Assembly: GCF_014077095.1 (NCBI RefSeq)
Contig: NZ_JACGVG010000036.1
Location: 310,001-374,000, forward strand
Origin: Colwellia sp. MB02u-6
Lineage (GTDB): Bacteria; Pseudomonadota; Gammaproteobacteria; Enterobacterales; Alteromonadaceae
Length of the DNA stretch: 64,000 nucleotides
Direction of reading: 5' to 3'
Shown here: one piece after another, positions 18,282-26,353 of the stretch
How the letters are laid out: each line of letters begins with the position of its first letter
How positions within the stretch are numbered: position 1 is the stretch's first letter
The notes under the pieces: model-generated
Told to the model about the DNA's origin: nothing
Seen by the model: the letters and a program-made list of their open reading frames with translations, nothing else
Databases searched by the model: none
Translations under genes and position numbers: made by a program

Positions 18282-18334
18282 AAAATTACAATTCCTAATT
18301 ATTAATAAATCAAAATCAATAGCACTATGTGTGC

Positions 18335-19312
18335 TTAATAACCTAGCAAACTTAGCGGTGGTTGCTGTAAGGCTGACATTTGCTCTTTAAGCATCAAAAT
18401 TTGTTGTTCCCAATATTTTTCAGTATTAAACCACGGAAAGTTACGAGGAAAAGCAGGGTCTTGCCAACGTTTACATAGCCATGCCATATAATTAACTACT
18501 CGCATAGTACGCAATGATTCAATTAAAGGCAATTGATTGGTTTCAAAGCGATAAAATTCATTGTAGCCCGTTAATATGGTATCAAGTTGTAATAACTGCT
18601 GCTGGCGATCACCACTAAGCATCATCCAAATATCTTGCACTGCCGGCCCCATACGACAATCGTCAAGGTCAACAAAGTGTGGCCCAACATCAGTCCACAA
18701 AATGTTACCGGCATGACAATCACCGTGCAAACGGATCTGCGACTTAGGCTGATATTGCTGACTTGCAATGGTAATTACTTGTTCTAAAATAGTGAAAAAA
18801 GGCAAGCTTAAGCCAGCAGGAACAAAGTTAGAGCGTTCAATAATAAGCTGTGCTTGCTGGAGCATTTCTTCACTATTAAATGTTGGCCGTTCGCTAAAAC
18901 TTTTTTGCGCAGCAACAGCGTGAATTCGACCTAAAAATCGGCCCATCCACTCCAGTTGGTCTAAGTTATCAACCTCAAAAATTCGGCCACCACGACAAGG
19001 AAATATAGCAAACTGATAGCCTTTGTATGAAAACAAAGACTCGCCATCAATTTTCATTGGTGCCACCAAAGGCAGCTCACTTGCATCTAATTCAAAAGAA
19101 AAATCATGCTCTTCCCTAATTTGTGCTTCTGTCCAGCGTTGTGGCCGATAAAACTTAGTCACATATTTAGTGTTAGCCATGTCATGAAATTGATAAACAC
19201 GATTCTCATAACTATTTAATGCCAACAAACCACTATCAACCGTTAAACCTGTGCTTTCTAAACCGTCTAGAATTAAATCAGGTGACAACGAGGTAAAATC
19301 AAATACTGACAT
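18335..19312 (-). CDS. srkA: Stress response kinase A (YihE family)
   Basis: A 325-residue serine/threonine kinase-like protein of the APH/choline-kinase fold. The catalytic loop HGDCHAGNILW and the metal site FVDLDDCRMGP are visible in the second half. In E. coli SrkA (YihE) counters stress-induced death and lies directly upstream of dsbA, as here. Its ATG overlaps the stop of ccoG by one base (TAATG), indicating translational coupling. Confidence 0.92.
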   Translation of the reverse strand: MSVFDFTSLSPDLILDGLESTGLTVDSGLLALNSYENRVYQFHDMANTKYVTKFYRPQRWTEAQIREEHDFSFELDASELPLVAPMKIDGESLFSYKGYQFAIFPCRGGRIFEVDNLDQLEWMGRFLGRIHAVAAQKSFSERPTFNSEEMLQQAQLIIERSNFVPAGLSLPFFTILEQVITIASQQYQPKSQIRLHGDCHAGNILWTDVGPHFVDLDDCRMGPAVQDIWMMLSGDRQQQLLQLDTILTGYNEFYRFETNQLPLIESLRTMRVVNYMAWLCKRWQDPAFPRNFPWFNTEKYWEQQILMLKEQMSALQQPPLSLLGY

Positions 19313-20745
19313 TAGCGTTTATTAAAGAAGCGGCTTTCGTGTTCAAGCTTAACCTCATCCGTCTCAGATACTAATTCAAGCACAAAACTTATATCTGTCA
19401 TATAGTCTTCTAATTCCTTAGGGGCGACCGAAAGGCTGATCGGTAAAGTATAGACTTTAGCCGCTTTAACAAGTACCTCTTGGTCGCCGTTCCATTTAGT
19501 ATTGTTAATACCCTTTACTGACAGGCGATAACGATTATCTTTTTGTGACTTATTGAGAATCTTTAGGGTGTAAACATTCTCAATATCACCATTAAAGTTC
19601 TCTTTGGCTAACTCATTTCTATCGCGAATAATTTCCATTGATACTGGCACTCTGTTAACCATTTCTAACACCAATAAGCTGGTCATCACAAATAATACGA
19701 TGGCATAACCAATAAGTTTAGCACGGACAAAGTGCACTTTTTTCCCTTCTAACTCATGCTCAGTGGCATGACGAATTAAACCTTTATCGTAGCCCATGCG
19801 ATCCATAACACCGTCACAGGCATCAACACAAGCACCACAATTGATACATTCATATTGTAAGCCATTACGAATATCAATACCGGTAGGGCAAACCTGAACA
19901 CATAAATTACAGTCAATACAATCACCTAAACCAATATCTTTTGGTACGTCTTGTCTAGTACGTGGACCTCGGTTTTCACCACGTTTGGCATCGTAAGAAA
20001 CAGTTAAGGTGTCTTTATCAAACATCGCGGATTGAAAACGGGCATACGGGCACATATGTAAACACATAATTTCTCGCATCCAGCCGGCGTTACCGTAAGT
20101 ACAAAAAGCAAAAAACCAGACGGTTGCGGCTAAGGCAAACGAGGCCTTGAAAGTGAAAAAATCAACAAAAACCTCACGCATGGGGGCAAAATAACCGGCA
20201 AAGGTTAGCGCGGTTAAAACAGAAATTAAGCCCCAACAAAAGTGTTTTAGCGCTTTACGCCAAAACTTATTGATGTCCATTGCTTGGCTGTCGAGTTTTT
20301 TACGCTGGTTAGCTGTGCCTTCTATTTTTTCTTCAAACCAGATAAATATAAAGGTCCAAACCGTTTGAGGGCAAAGATAACCACACCAAACTCGCCCTAA
20401 AAAGGTGGTAATAAAGAACAACAAAAAAGCACTAAGAATTAAGAGCCAGGCCAATAGTGTGAGATCTTGTGGCCAAAGCGTGACACTCCATAGCGTAAAA
20501 CGTTGTTCGCTAATATCAAACAAAATCGCTTGGTGGCCGTCATATTGTAACCAAGGTAAACCAGCAAATAGCGCTAAAAAGAAGAAATTCATTTTTTTAC
20601 GTAGTTTTTGAAATACACCCTTTACTTTGCGAACATAGATTTGGTCACGAGGTTTATAGGTATCGCTTTTGGCGGGCTGATGAATTTGAACATTTTTAAT
20701 CGGAATATGCTGACTAACGTTAATGTTTTTATCTTTTGATTTCAA
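19312..20745 (-). CDS. ccoG: Cytochrome c oxidase accessory protein CcoG (FixG/RdxA)
   Basis: A 477-residue membrane iron-sulfur protein. It has several membrane segments in the N-terminal half, then two ferredoxin-type clusters (CIDCNLCVQVCP and CINCGACVDACD), then a C-terminal Ig-like periplasmic domain. CcoG is a copper reductase needed for cbb3 oxidase assembly. I placed the start at TTG 20745, where AAAGGA lies eight bases upstream and the following residues (KSKDKNINVSQH) match family N-termini; the open frame continues to 20964 with unlikely sequence. First gene of ccoG-srkA-dsbA. No ccoNOP genes are in the window. Confidence 0.92.
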   Translation of the reverse strand: MKSKDKNINVSQHIPIKNVQIHQPAKSDTYKPRDQIYVRKVKGVFQKLRKKMNFFFLALFAGLPWLQYDGHQAILFDISEQRFTLWSVTLWPQDLTLLAWLLILSAFLLFFITTFLGRVWCGYLCPQTVWTFIFIWFEEKIEGTANQRKKLDSQAMDINKFWRKALKHFCWGLISVLTALTFAGYFAPMREVFVDFFTFKASFALAATVWFFAFCTYGNAGWMREIMCLHMCPYARFQSAMFDKDTLTVSYDAKRGENRGPRTRQDVPKDIGLGDCIDCNLCVQVCPTGIDIRNGLQYECINCGACVDACDGVMDRMGYDKGLIRHATEHELEGKKVHFVRAKLIGYAIVLFVMTSLLVLEMVNRVPVSMEIIRDRNELAKENFNGDIENVYTLKILNKSQKDNRYRLSVKGINNTKWNGDQEVLVKAAKVYTLPISLSVAPKELEDYMTDISFVLELVSETDEVKLEHESRFFNKR

Positions 20746-20967
20746 AGCGGATCCTTTATGTCGGTAATGCCGAGTAATTATAACGGATTCGCACTCATTA
20801 CCCATCAAAAAAATAGCATAATATTGCTTTGTTACTACCAAATTGATTACTCTAGCGTTATTAGCATGACATTTAGCCCAAGAAAACAATAATACTATTG
20901 GTGATTGGTTAAATAACAGTAGCAAGTTGCTGGTTATTTGTACGCACATATGATTGTAAGGCAAGAT

Positions 20968-21324
20968 ATGAAAAGACTATTGATCTTGATCGTGGCCACC
21001 GCGTTATATTTTCATTATTATCCTAATGAAAAACTAAACCGCTGGATATTTAAGCAAAAGCAAGTTGTACTGAGTTATTTTTCAGAGGTGACTGACACCA
21101 GAGTACGGTTAAAGTCTGATAAAATATATCAAGATTTATCGCGTGACTTTAGTCACTTCACTAGCCAAGAAATAGCTTACGTGGCAGAAATCACCAGTAG
21201 CCGTGAACAGGTAAAAAAGTTTAACGAGCAATACTGTAGCAGTAAAAAACAAACGCCAAAACTACAGCACGATAATTTAGCCCGGGTGTGTCGAGCCATC
21301 AGCAAATATAGCAATTTATTATAA
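20968..21324 (+). CDS. Hypothetical small protein with N-terminal membrane anchor
   Basis: A 118-residue protein starting at ATG 20968, supported by AAGG seven bases upstream; a longer frame from 20938 has no ribosome site. Residues 3-16 are hydrophobic and the rest is charged, ending with two cysteines (QYCSS...ARVCRA). I do not recognise the family. It is divergent from ccoG. Confidence 0.6.
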   Translation: MKRLLILIVATALYFHYYPNEKLNRWIFKQKQVVLSYFSEVTDTRVRLKSDKIYQDLSRDFSHFTSQEIAYVAEITSSREQVKKFNEQYCSSKKQTPKLQHDNLARVCRAISKYSNLL

Positions 21325-21379
21325 TGAGCTGCTGTAGAGCTTTTATCGACTTGGACAAATTTTCAACTGGAGGTCGAAC

Positions 21380-21570
21380 AGCTAGCTAATATCCGTTTCA
21401 TTAATTAGTGGGCTACTTTACATGCATAAAAATATATGCAAAAAACAGTCAATTATAAGGCATTTATTTAATCACTCGTTAGGCTAATAATTAAATAAAT
21501 AACACCATAGTGGCTTGTTTTAACCCGTAGAAATAATCAGAAGATGAGCAATATTGTTATCATAGCCAAG
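21380..21570. repeat. Dispersed intergenic repeat, copy B
   Basis: This aligns with 3477-3670. The core palindrome has arms CATTTATTTAAT and ATTAAATAAAT around a short GC-containing centre, and shared flanks include TTTCATTAATTAG and a TTTTAACC(C/A)GTA(G/A)AAAT block. It fills most of the gap between the hypothetical gene and hutF. Confidence 0.65.
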
Positions 21571-21625
21571 GGATCAAGACGATTGTGAGCCAAGCTAATC
21601 GCCTAGTTAACCTTAAGCGAAATAA

Positions 21626-22990
21626 TTAAGCTGAAAGCTTAGCTAATAAGATCGCAAAACTATCTGCACTGGCTTGTTCTAAAGCATGTCCTGCACCTTG
21701 GATCACCCAATGACCATTGACCATCACATCTAAAACTGGGTTACTTTGGCTTGCAAAAATAACACTGTCGAGTAAGTGAATATCGTCATGGGCAAATAAA
21801 CGTAATCGCCTATCATCCAGGACCAATAAATCAGCTTGTTTACCAATAGCCAATGCGCCGGTATTACTGTTGGTGCTTTGTGCACCTCCGGCGGCGGCTT
21901 TTTGCCATAAATTAAGCCCAACAGATTTTTGCTCGCTGGTGGCTAACAGGGCACGTTGTTGCTTATTTAAACGTTGGGCATATTCAAGCCAGCGTAATTC
22001 TTCGATTGGATTAACCGAGATATGGCTGTCTGAGCCAATAGCAAAGGTGCCATTGTCTATTAAAAATTCACTGGTCGGGAATATACCATCACCTAAGTTA
22101 GCCTCTGTGGTTGGGCAAATTCCGGCTATTGCTTGGCTAGCAATAATACCTTTGCGTTCTTGTTCATCGATATGTGTGGCGTGAATTAAACACCAATGCT
22201 GGTCTAAATCTGCATTATTGAGTAACCACTGCACCGGCCGTTGACCATAATGAACTAGACAGTCTGCTACTTCTTTTTGCTGTTCTGCAATGTGAATATG
22301 AATTGGCGCTTGCGCATCAAGTGCTCTAACATGAGCCACTGCCGCTAAGAGCGAATTTTTATCAACCGCGCGTAAAGAATGTGGCGCAATACCGACATTG
22401 CAATTAGCTTGTGATTTGGCGAGCGCAAAACAATCAGTGACTAAATCATTAAACTGCTCAACTGAATTAATAAAGCGCTTTTGTCCGTCAGTCGCAGCTT
22501 GTGTGCCAAAGCCGCTGAATCTATACAGCACAGGCAATAATGTTAAGCCAATACCCGATTGCTGAGCCGCGGCAAAAATAGCTTGGGCCATAGTGGCGAG
22601 GTTTTGATGATTTTGGCCGTCAATATCATGATGAAGATAATGAAACTCAGCAACACGGGTGTAACCCATTTTCAACATTTCAATATAAAGCTGGCGCGCA
22701 ATTACCTGAACATCTTCTGAGCTTAATTGCCCCAAAAATTTATACATAATATTACGCCAAGTCCAAAAACTGTCTTGACCTTCGCTGCCTTGTTCACTAA
22801 AACCGGCAAAAGCACGTTGAAAAGCATGAGAGTGACAATTGACCATACCAGGTATAACCACACCATTAGCACGTTCCGCACCTGCGATATATCCAGCGGT
22901 AATATTAGTAATCACACCTTGATCAATCGTCAACGTTTGTTCGTTAGCCCAACCATCAGCTAATAAGATTTTTTTAGCAAAAAGTTTCAT
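21626..22990 (-). CDS. hutF: Formimidoylglutamate deiminase
   Basis: A 454-residue amidohydrolase. The metal-binding NCHSHAFQRA is near residue 52, IHIHIAEQ in the middle, and GSDSHISVNP with the catalytic Asp lies further on, matching HutF. The enzyme deiminates N-formimidoyl-L-glutamate to N-formyl-L-glutamate and ammonia in the five-step histidine degradation pathway. It is 12 bp downstream of hutG in one operon, which has a HutC-like operator in its promoter region. hutH, hutU and hutI are not in the window. Confidence 0.92.
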   Translation of the reverse strand: MKLFAKKILLADGWANEQTLTIDQGVITNITAGYIAGAERANGVVIPGMVNCHSHAFQRAFAGFSEQGSEGQDSFWTWRNIMYKFLGQLSSEDVQVIARQLYIEMLKMGYTRVAEFHYLHHDIDGQNHQNLATMAQAIFAAAQQSGIGLTLLPVLYRFSGFGTQAATDGQKRFINSVEQFNDLVTDCFALAKSQANCNVGIAPHSLRAVDKNSLLAAVAHVRALDAQAPIHIHIAEQQKEVADCLVHYGQRPVQWLLNNADLDQHWCLIHATHIDEQERKGIIASQAIAGICPTTEANLGDGIFPTSEFLIDNGTFAIGSDSHISVNPIEELRWLEYAQRLNKQQRALLATSEQKSVGLNLWQKAAAGGAQSTNSNTGALAIGKQADLLVLDDRRLRLFAHDDIHLLDSVIFASQSNPVLDVMVNGHWVIQGAGHALEQASADSFAILLAKLSA

Positions 22991-23002
22991 CGATACATTC
23001 CC

Positions 23003-23815
23003 TTACTCAGTGGCGTTTTGGGTTTTAGTGTTAATGGCAGTAAAACTTATCAGCGTATTAACCAATGCAGCAAGTTTAGGTTGCACTTGCAACGCTAAGC
23101 TTTCGTTATAAGTCATGGCTTGCTCATTCATATAGGTATGCTGTGAAAGCTCTAATTGAATAGCATGAAAATTATTATTAGGTTGACCGAATGCCCGCGT
23201 AATATAACCACCTTTAAAGCGACCATTACAGACCATAGTGTAAGGTGTGTAATCTACATCCGCTAAAGCTACCATGAGTTCAGGAGCACAACTTTTTCCA
23301 TCAGCATTACCAAAATTAAAATCAGGTAATTGTCCCTGAAAAAACCTTGGTACATGCGAGCGAATAGAATGTGCCTCAAGCAACACGGCTTGACCAAATT
23401 CAACTTTTATTGCTTGCATGGTTGAGCTCAAGGCCTGATGGTAAGGTTGCCAATAATCTTTAACGCGAGCCGCTATTTGTTCAGTACTCGGTGCACAGCC
23501 TGTTTGATATAAAGGTGATAAATCAAATGCTGTGGTGGGACAAAGTTCAGTATTATTCGCACCCGGGTATAAATCAACACCATCAGGATCACGATTTAAG
23601 TCAATCACATAACGGTTGTATTTAGGAATTAATATATAAGCGCCAAGCTCTTTTGCAAATGCATATAAACGCTCCATATACCAGTCAGTATCGGCAACTT
23701 TACGTCCTTTGGCGGTCATTATCTTCGCAATATCTGTGGGTATTTTTTCGCCATTGTGTGGCATGCTAATGAGTAAAGGCACAGAGCCTTTAATTAAGGT
23801 GTAACTGTTTGACAT
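23003..23815 (-). CDS. hutG: N-formylglutamate deformylase
   Basis: A 270-residue enzyme of the N-formylglutamate amidohydrolase family (SMPHNGEKIP, the DLNRDPDG motif, LLEAHSIRSHVP). It hydrolyses N-formyl-L-glutamate to glutamate and formate, the step after HutF. It is the first gene of the hutG-hutF operon; AGGGG lies ahead of the ATG. A 12-bp palindrome TTGTATATACAA sits 14 bp before the start codon, placing the operon under the histidine-utilisation repressor HutC by inference. Confidence 0.92.
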   Translation of the reverse strand: MSNSYTLIKGSVPLLISMPHNGEKIPTDIAKIMTAKGRKVADTDWYMERLYAFAKELGAYILIPKYNRYVIDLNRDPDGVDLYPGANNTELCPTTAFDLSPLYQTGCAPSTEQIAARVKDYWQPYHQALSSTMQAIKVEFGQAVLLEAHSIRSHVPRFFQGQLPDFNFGNADGKSCAPELMVALADVDYTPYTMVCNGRFKGGYITRAFGQPNNNFHAIQLELSQHTYMNEQAMTYNESLALQVQPKLAALVNTLISFTAINTKTQNATE

Positions 23816-23829
23816 GCAAACCCCTCAAA

Positions 23830-23841
23830 TTGTATATACAA
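23830..23841 (-). promoter_or_regulatory. HutC-like operator upstream of hutGF
   Basis: TTGTATATACAA is a perfect 12-bp palindrome 14 bp upstream of the hutG start. It matches the core TGTATATACA described for HutC, the GntR-type repressor of hut genes induced by urocanate. The only copy noticed in the window is here, in front of hut genes. Confidence 0.75.
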
Positions 23842-24163
23842 CTTTATTGCGCTTAATTTACCACTTTGCCGATAAAACAGGAAATTATTTCTATTGATAG
23901 CATCGAATTTATTTAGGCCATATGTGCTAAGTTGAGCAGTGCAAATTGACCCGTGCCGATAGTGACCGCCGCCTAATTAAATGTATTGATGCAAGCCACT
24001 AAAATTGCTTAATATCAGTGGTTACTTTTATCCATCGATTTTATTAATCGATTTTATCAATCATGAAGTGCAATATTAATCACTTTATTTAAAGTCGGAC
24101 TTATTCGATAATAGCAACATAGTCAGCGACAACATTATTTTAGAAACTATAAACGGAGCCATT

Positions 24164-24892
24164 ATGTTAGAAAACAAAGAGCAACAAAAAGTCCCTAATG
24201 TTACTTTCACATTAAGAGCCAATGACGAGTGGACAACGCGCACTAGTGACGAAATTTTTAGTGATAAAACGGTAGTGGTTTTTTCGCTGCCCGGTGCTTT
24301 TACACCGACCTGTTCATCTTCACATTTACCACGTTATAACGAATTAGCACCAAAACTGTTTAAGAATGGTGTTGACGAAATTATTTGTATGTCAGTCAAT
24401 GACACCTTCGTGATGAACGCTTGGGCAGAACACCAAAATGCAGACAGCATTAGCTTTATTCCTGATGGCAACGGCGAATTTACTGATGGCATGGGCATGT
24501 TAGTTGATAAAGCCGCTGTAGGTTTTGGTAAGCGTAGCTGGCGTTATGCGATGTTAGTTAAAAATGGCGTCATTGAAAAAATGTTTATTGAGCCTGATTT
24601 ACCCGGCGACCCATTTGAAGTATCTGACGCCGACACCATGTTAAATCATATTAATCCGTCAGCCTGTCAAACATCAGCGATTGTGGTTTTTAGCAAGCCG
24701 GGTTGCCCACATTGCAAAAATGCAAAAGCATTGTTAAATGAAAAAGGCTTAACATTTGAAGAGTTAGCAGTAGGCAAAGATGTTAACTTAACCATGTTTA
24801 AAGCGCTAACTCATGCAGACACCGTACCGCAAATTTTTATCGACGGACAACATATTGGTGGCAGTGAAGCATTGGCGGCTCACTTGAATTAA
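24164..24892 (+). CDS. Hybrid peroxiredoxin (Prx5)-glutaredoxin protein
   Basis: A 242-residue fusion. Residues 1 to ~160 form a Prx5-type peroxiredoxin with the peroxidatic Cys50 in PGAFTPTCSSS. From about residue 168 a glutaredoxin domain carries Cys181-Pro-His-Cys184 and the VPQIFIDGQHIGG loop. It is like the Haemophilus influenzae Prx5/Grx hybrid, which reduces hydroperoxides with glutathione without a separate glutaredoxin. A clean ribosome site (ACGGAG) precedes the ATG and a strong terminator follows, so it is monocistronic. The upstream gap holds no OxyR site that I could recognise. Confidence 0.93.
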   Translation: MLENKEQQKVPNVTFTLRANDEWTTRTSDEIFSDKTVVVFSLPGAFTPTCSSSHLPRYNELAPKLFKNGVDEIICMSVNDTFVMNAWAEHQNADSISFIPDGNGEFTDGMGMLVDKAAVGFGKRSWRYAMLVKNGVIEKMFIEPDLPGDPFEVSDADTMLNHINPSACQTSAIVVFSKPGCPHCKNAKALLNEKGLTFEELAVGKDVNLTMFKALTHADTVPQIFIDGQHIGGSEALAAHLN

Positions 24893-24934
24893 TAGTGACG
24901 CAAGACTAAAGCTGTTGGATTTAGCTTAACGATT

Positions 24935-24962
24935 AAAAAACGACGCCTTAGCGTCGTTTTTT
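24935..24962 (+). terminator. Rho-independent terminator of the Prx-Grx gene
   Basis: A perfect 12-bp stem (AAAAAACGACGC / GCGTCGTTTTTT) with a CTTA loop, followed by a T-rich tract. Confidence 0.93.
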
Positions 24963-25055
24963 ATTTTTTACTTTCGTCACCAATAGTGTCATTAATCCAG
25001 TAGGCATTAGTCTACGTCATGATAGAATAGTGTTTAAACTGTTAAGGCCAACAAT

Positions 25056-25298
25056 ATGGATCACCAACCCTACAACCCATTGCACGGAGTCACGTTAAAA
25101 ATTATCGTTACTCAATTAGTTGATCATTTTGGTTTTGATTATCTCGGTAAAGAAATAAAAATTCGTTGCTTTACTGATGATCCTAGCATTAACTCAAGCT
25201 TGAAGTTTCTCAGAAAAACCCCTTGGGCCAGAGAAAAAGTTGAAGCACTTTATATTCAACATAAAACCAAACTTGATAACGAAGACGACTCGGCTTGA
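25056..25298 (+). CDS. VF530 / DUF2132 family DNA-binding protein
   Basis: An 80-residue protein that matches the VF530 (DUF2132) family: [20 protein letters not shown], then [26 protein letters not shown]. The family folds as a small helical protein reported to bind DNA; cellular role unknown. It lies between the Prx-Grx gene and purU as its own short unit with a weak ribosome site. Confidence 0.85.
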   Translation: MDHQPYNPLHGVTLKIIVTQLVDHFGFDYLGKEIKIRCFTDDPSINSSLKFLRKTPWAREKVEALYIQHKTKLDNEDDSA

Positions 25299-25387
25299 AA
25301 TAGCATGAGCATATCGCACAAAAGTATTGAACAACATGATAATAAAATGCCAAACTGCTGAGATATAAACACCATAACGTCTAAAAC

Positions 25388-26248
25388 ATGAAAAACACCC
25401 ATCACTATATTCTTACTTGGCAGTGCCCTGATACTTCAGGCGTACTGGCAAAAGTCAGCCAGAGTTTATTCGAACACGGGGCCTTTATTACTGAAACTAG
25501 CCAATACAGTGATCCCTATACCGATACATTTTTTTCACGCATTGCTTTTGATGATAGAGAACTGACCGTCAGTTTTTCAGCATTCAGTCAAGCTATTGAT
25601 TTATTAGCCAAACCGTTAAATATGCATTATCAACTTAGAGAAAAAGAGAATTTTCCTAATGTCGTTATTGCCGTCTCTAAAGATGATCACTGCTTAGTGT
25701 CACTATTAACCAAATGGAAAGCGGGTGTCTTACCGGTCAATATTGTCGCTATTACCTCAAACCATCAAGATTGTCAGGCACTTGCCCAATGGCATAATGT
25801 TCCCTTTCATTACTTGCCGGTCAATAAAGATAATAAAGCACAGCAAGAGCAGGCATTATTAGCTATTTATCAGCAGTATAATGGTAACTTATTGGTGCTT
25901 GCCCGTTATATGCAAATATTATCAGACGAGCTTTGTCGTAGCTTACGTGGCCAAGCGATTAATATTCATCACTCTTTTCTGCCCAGTTTTAAAGGCGCAA
26001 AGCCTTATCATCAAGCGCATAAACGTGGCGTTAAAATTATTGGCGCTACGGCACATTATGTCACCGCAGACCTAGACGAAGGGCCGATCATTGTTCAAGA
26101 AGTAAAACCGATTAACCATGCTTTTACCATTGAGCAGATGGTGCATCTGGGCCACGACTTAGAAGCCATCGCCTTATGTAATGCCGTAAAAATGCATGCT
26201 GAGCAACGTATCTGCATCAATAAAGATAAAACCGTTATTTTAAGTTAA
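25388..26248 (+). CDS. purU: Formyltetrahydrofolate deformylase
   Basis: A 286-residue cytosolic enzyme: an N-terminal ACT domain (about 1-85, starting ILTWQCPDTSGVLAKVSQ), then a formyl-transferase fold with the catalytic segment INIHHSFLPSFKG and the DEGPII motif. It hydrolyses 10-formyl-THF to THF and formate, balancing one-carbon units. The ACT domain senses methionine and glycine in E. coli. The ribosome site before the ATG is poor. It stands alone between VF530 and the M61 peptidase genes. Confidence 0.92.
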   Translation: MKNTHHYILTWQCPDTSGVLAKVSQSLFEHGAFITETSQYSDPYTDTFFSRIAFDDRELTVSFSAFSQAIDLLAKPLNMHYQLREKENFPNVVIAVSKDDHCLVSLLTKWKAGVLPVNIVAITSNHQDCQALAQWHNVPFHYLPVNKDNKAQQEQALLAIYQQYNGNLLVLARYMQILSDELCRSLRGQAINIHHSFLPSFKGAKPYHQAHKRGVKIIGATAHYVTADLDEGPIIVQEVKPINHAFTIEQMVHLGHDLEAIALCNAVKMHAEQRICINKDKTVILS

Positions 26249-26314
26249 TCGCCAGGGCAATAGCTAGTCGCTAAGGCTTACTTTCAAGCTGTTTTATTCA
26301 GTTAACTCTGCTAC

Positions 26315-26353
26315 ATTGGAGCACAAATATCTTGTTAACATTTGTGCGCCAAT
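26315..26353 (+). promoter_or_regulatory. Inverted repeat ending directly at the M61 start codon
   Basis: ATTGGAGCACAAAT (26315-26328) pairs with ATTTGTGCGCCAAT (26340-26353), 13 of 14 bases, with an 11-base loop. The right arm ends one base before the ATG at 26354, and the only Shine-Dalgarno-like GGAG is inside the left arm. It could be an RNA hairpin that hides the ribosome site or an operator for a dimeric repressor. Confidence 0.5.
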
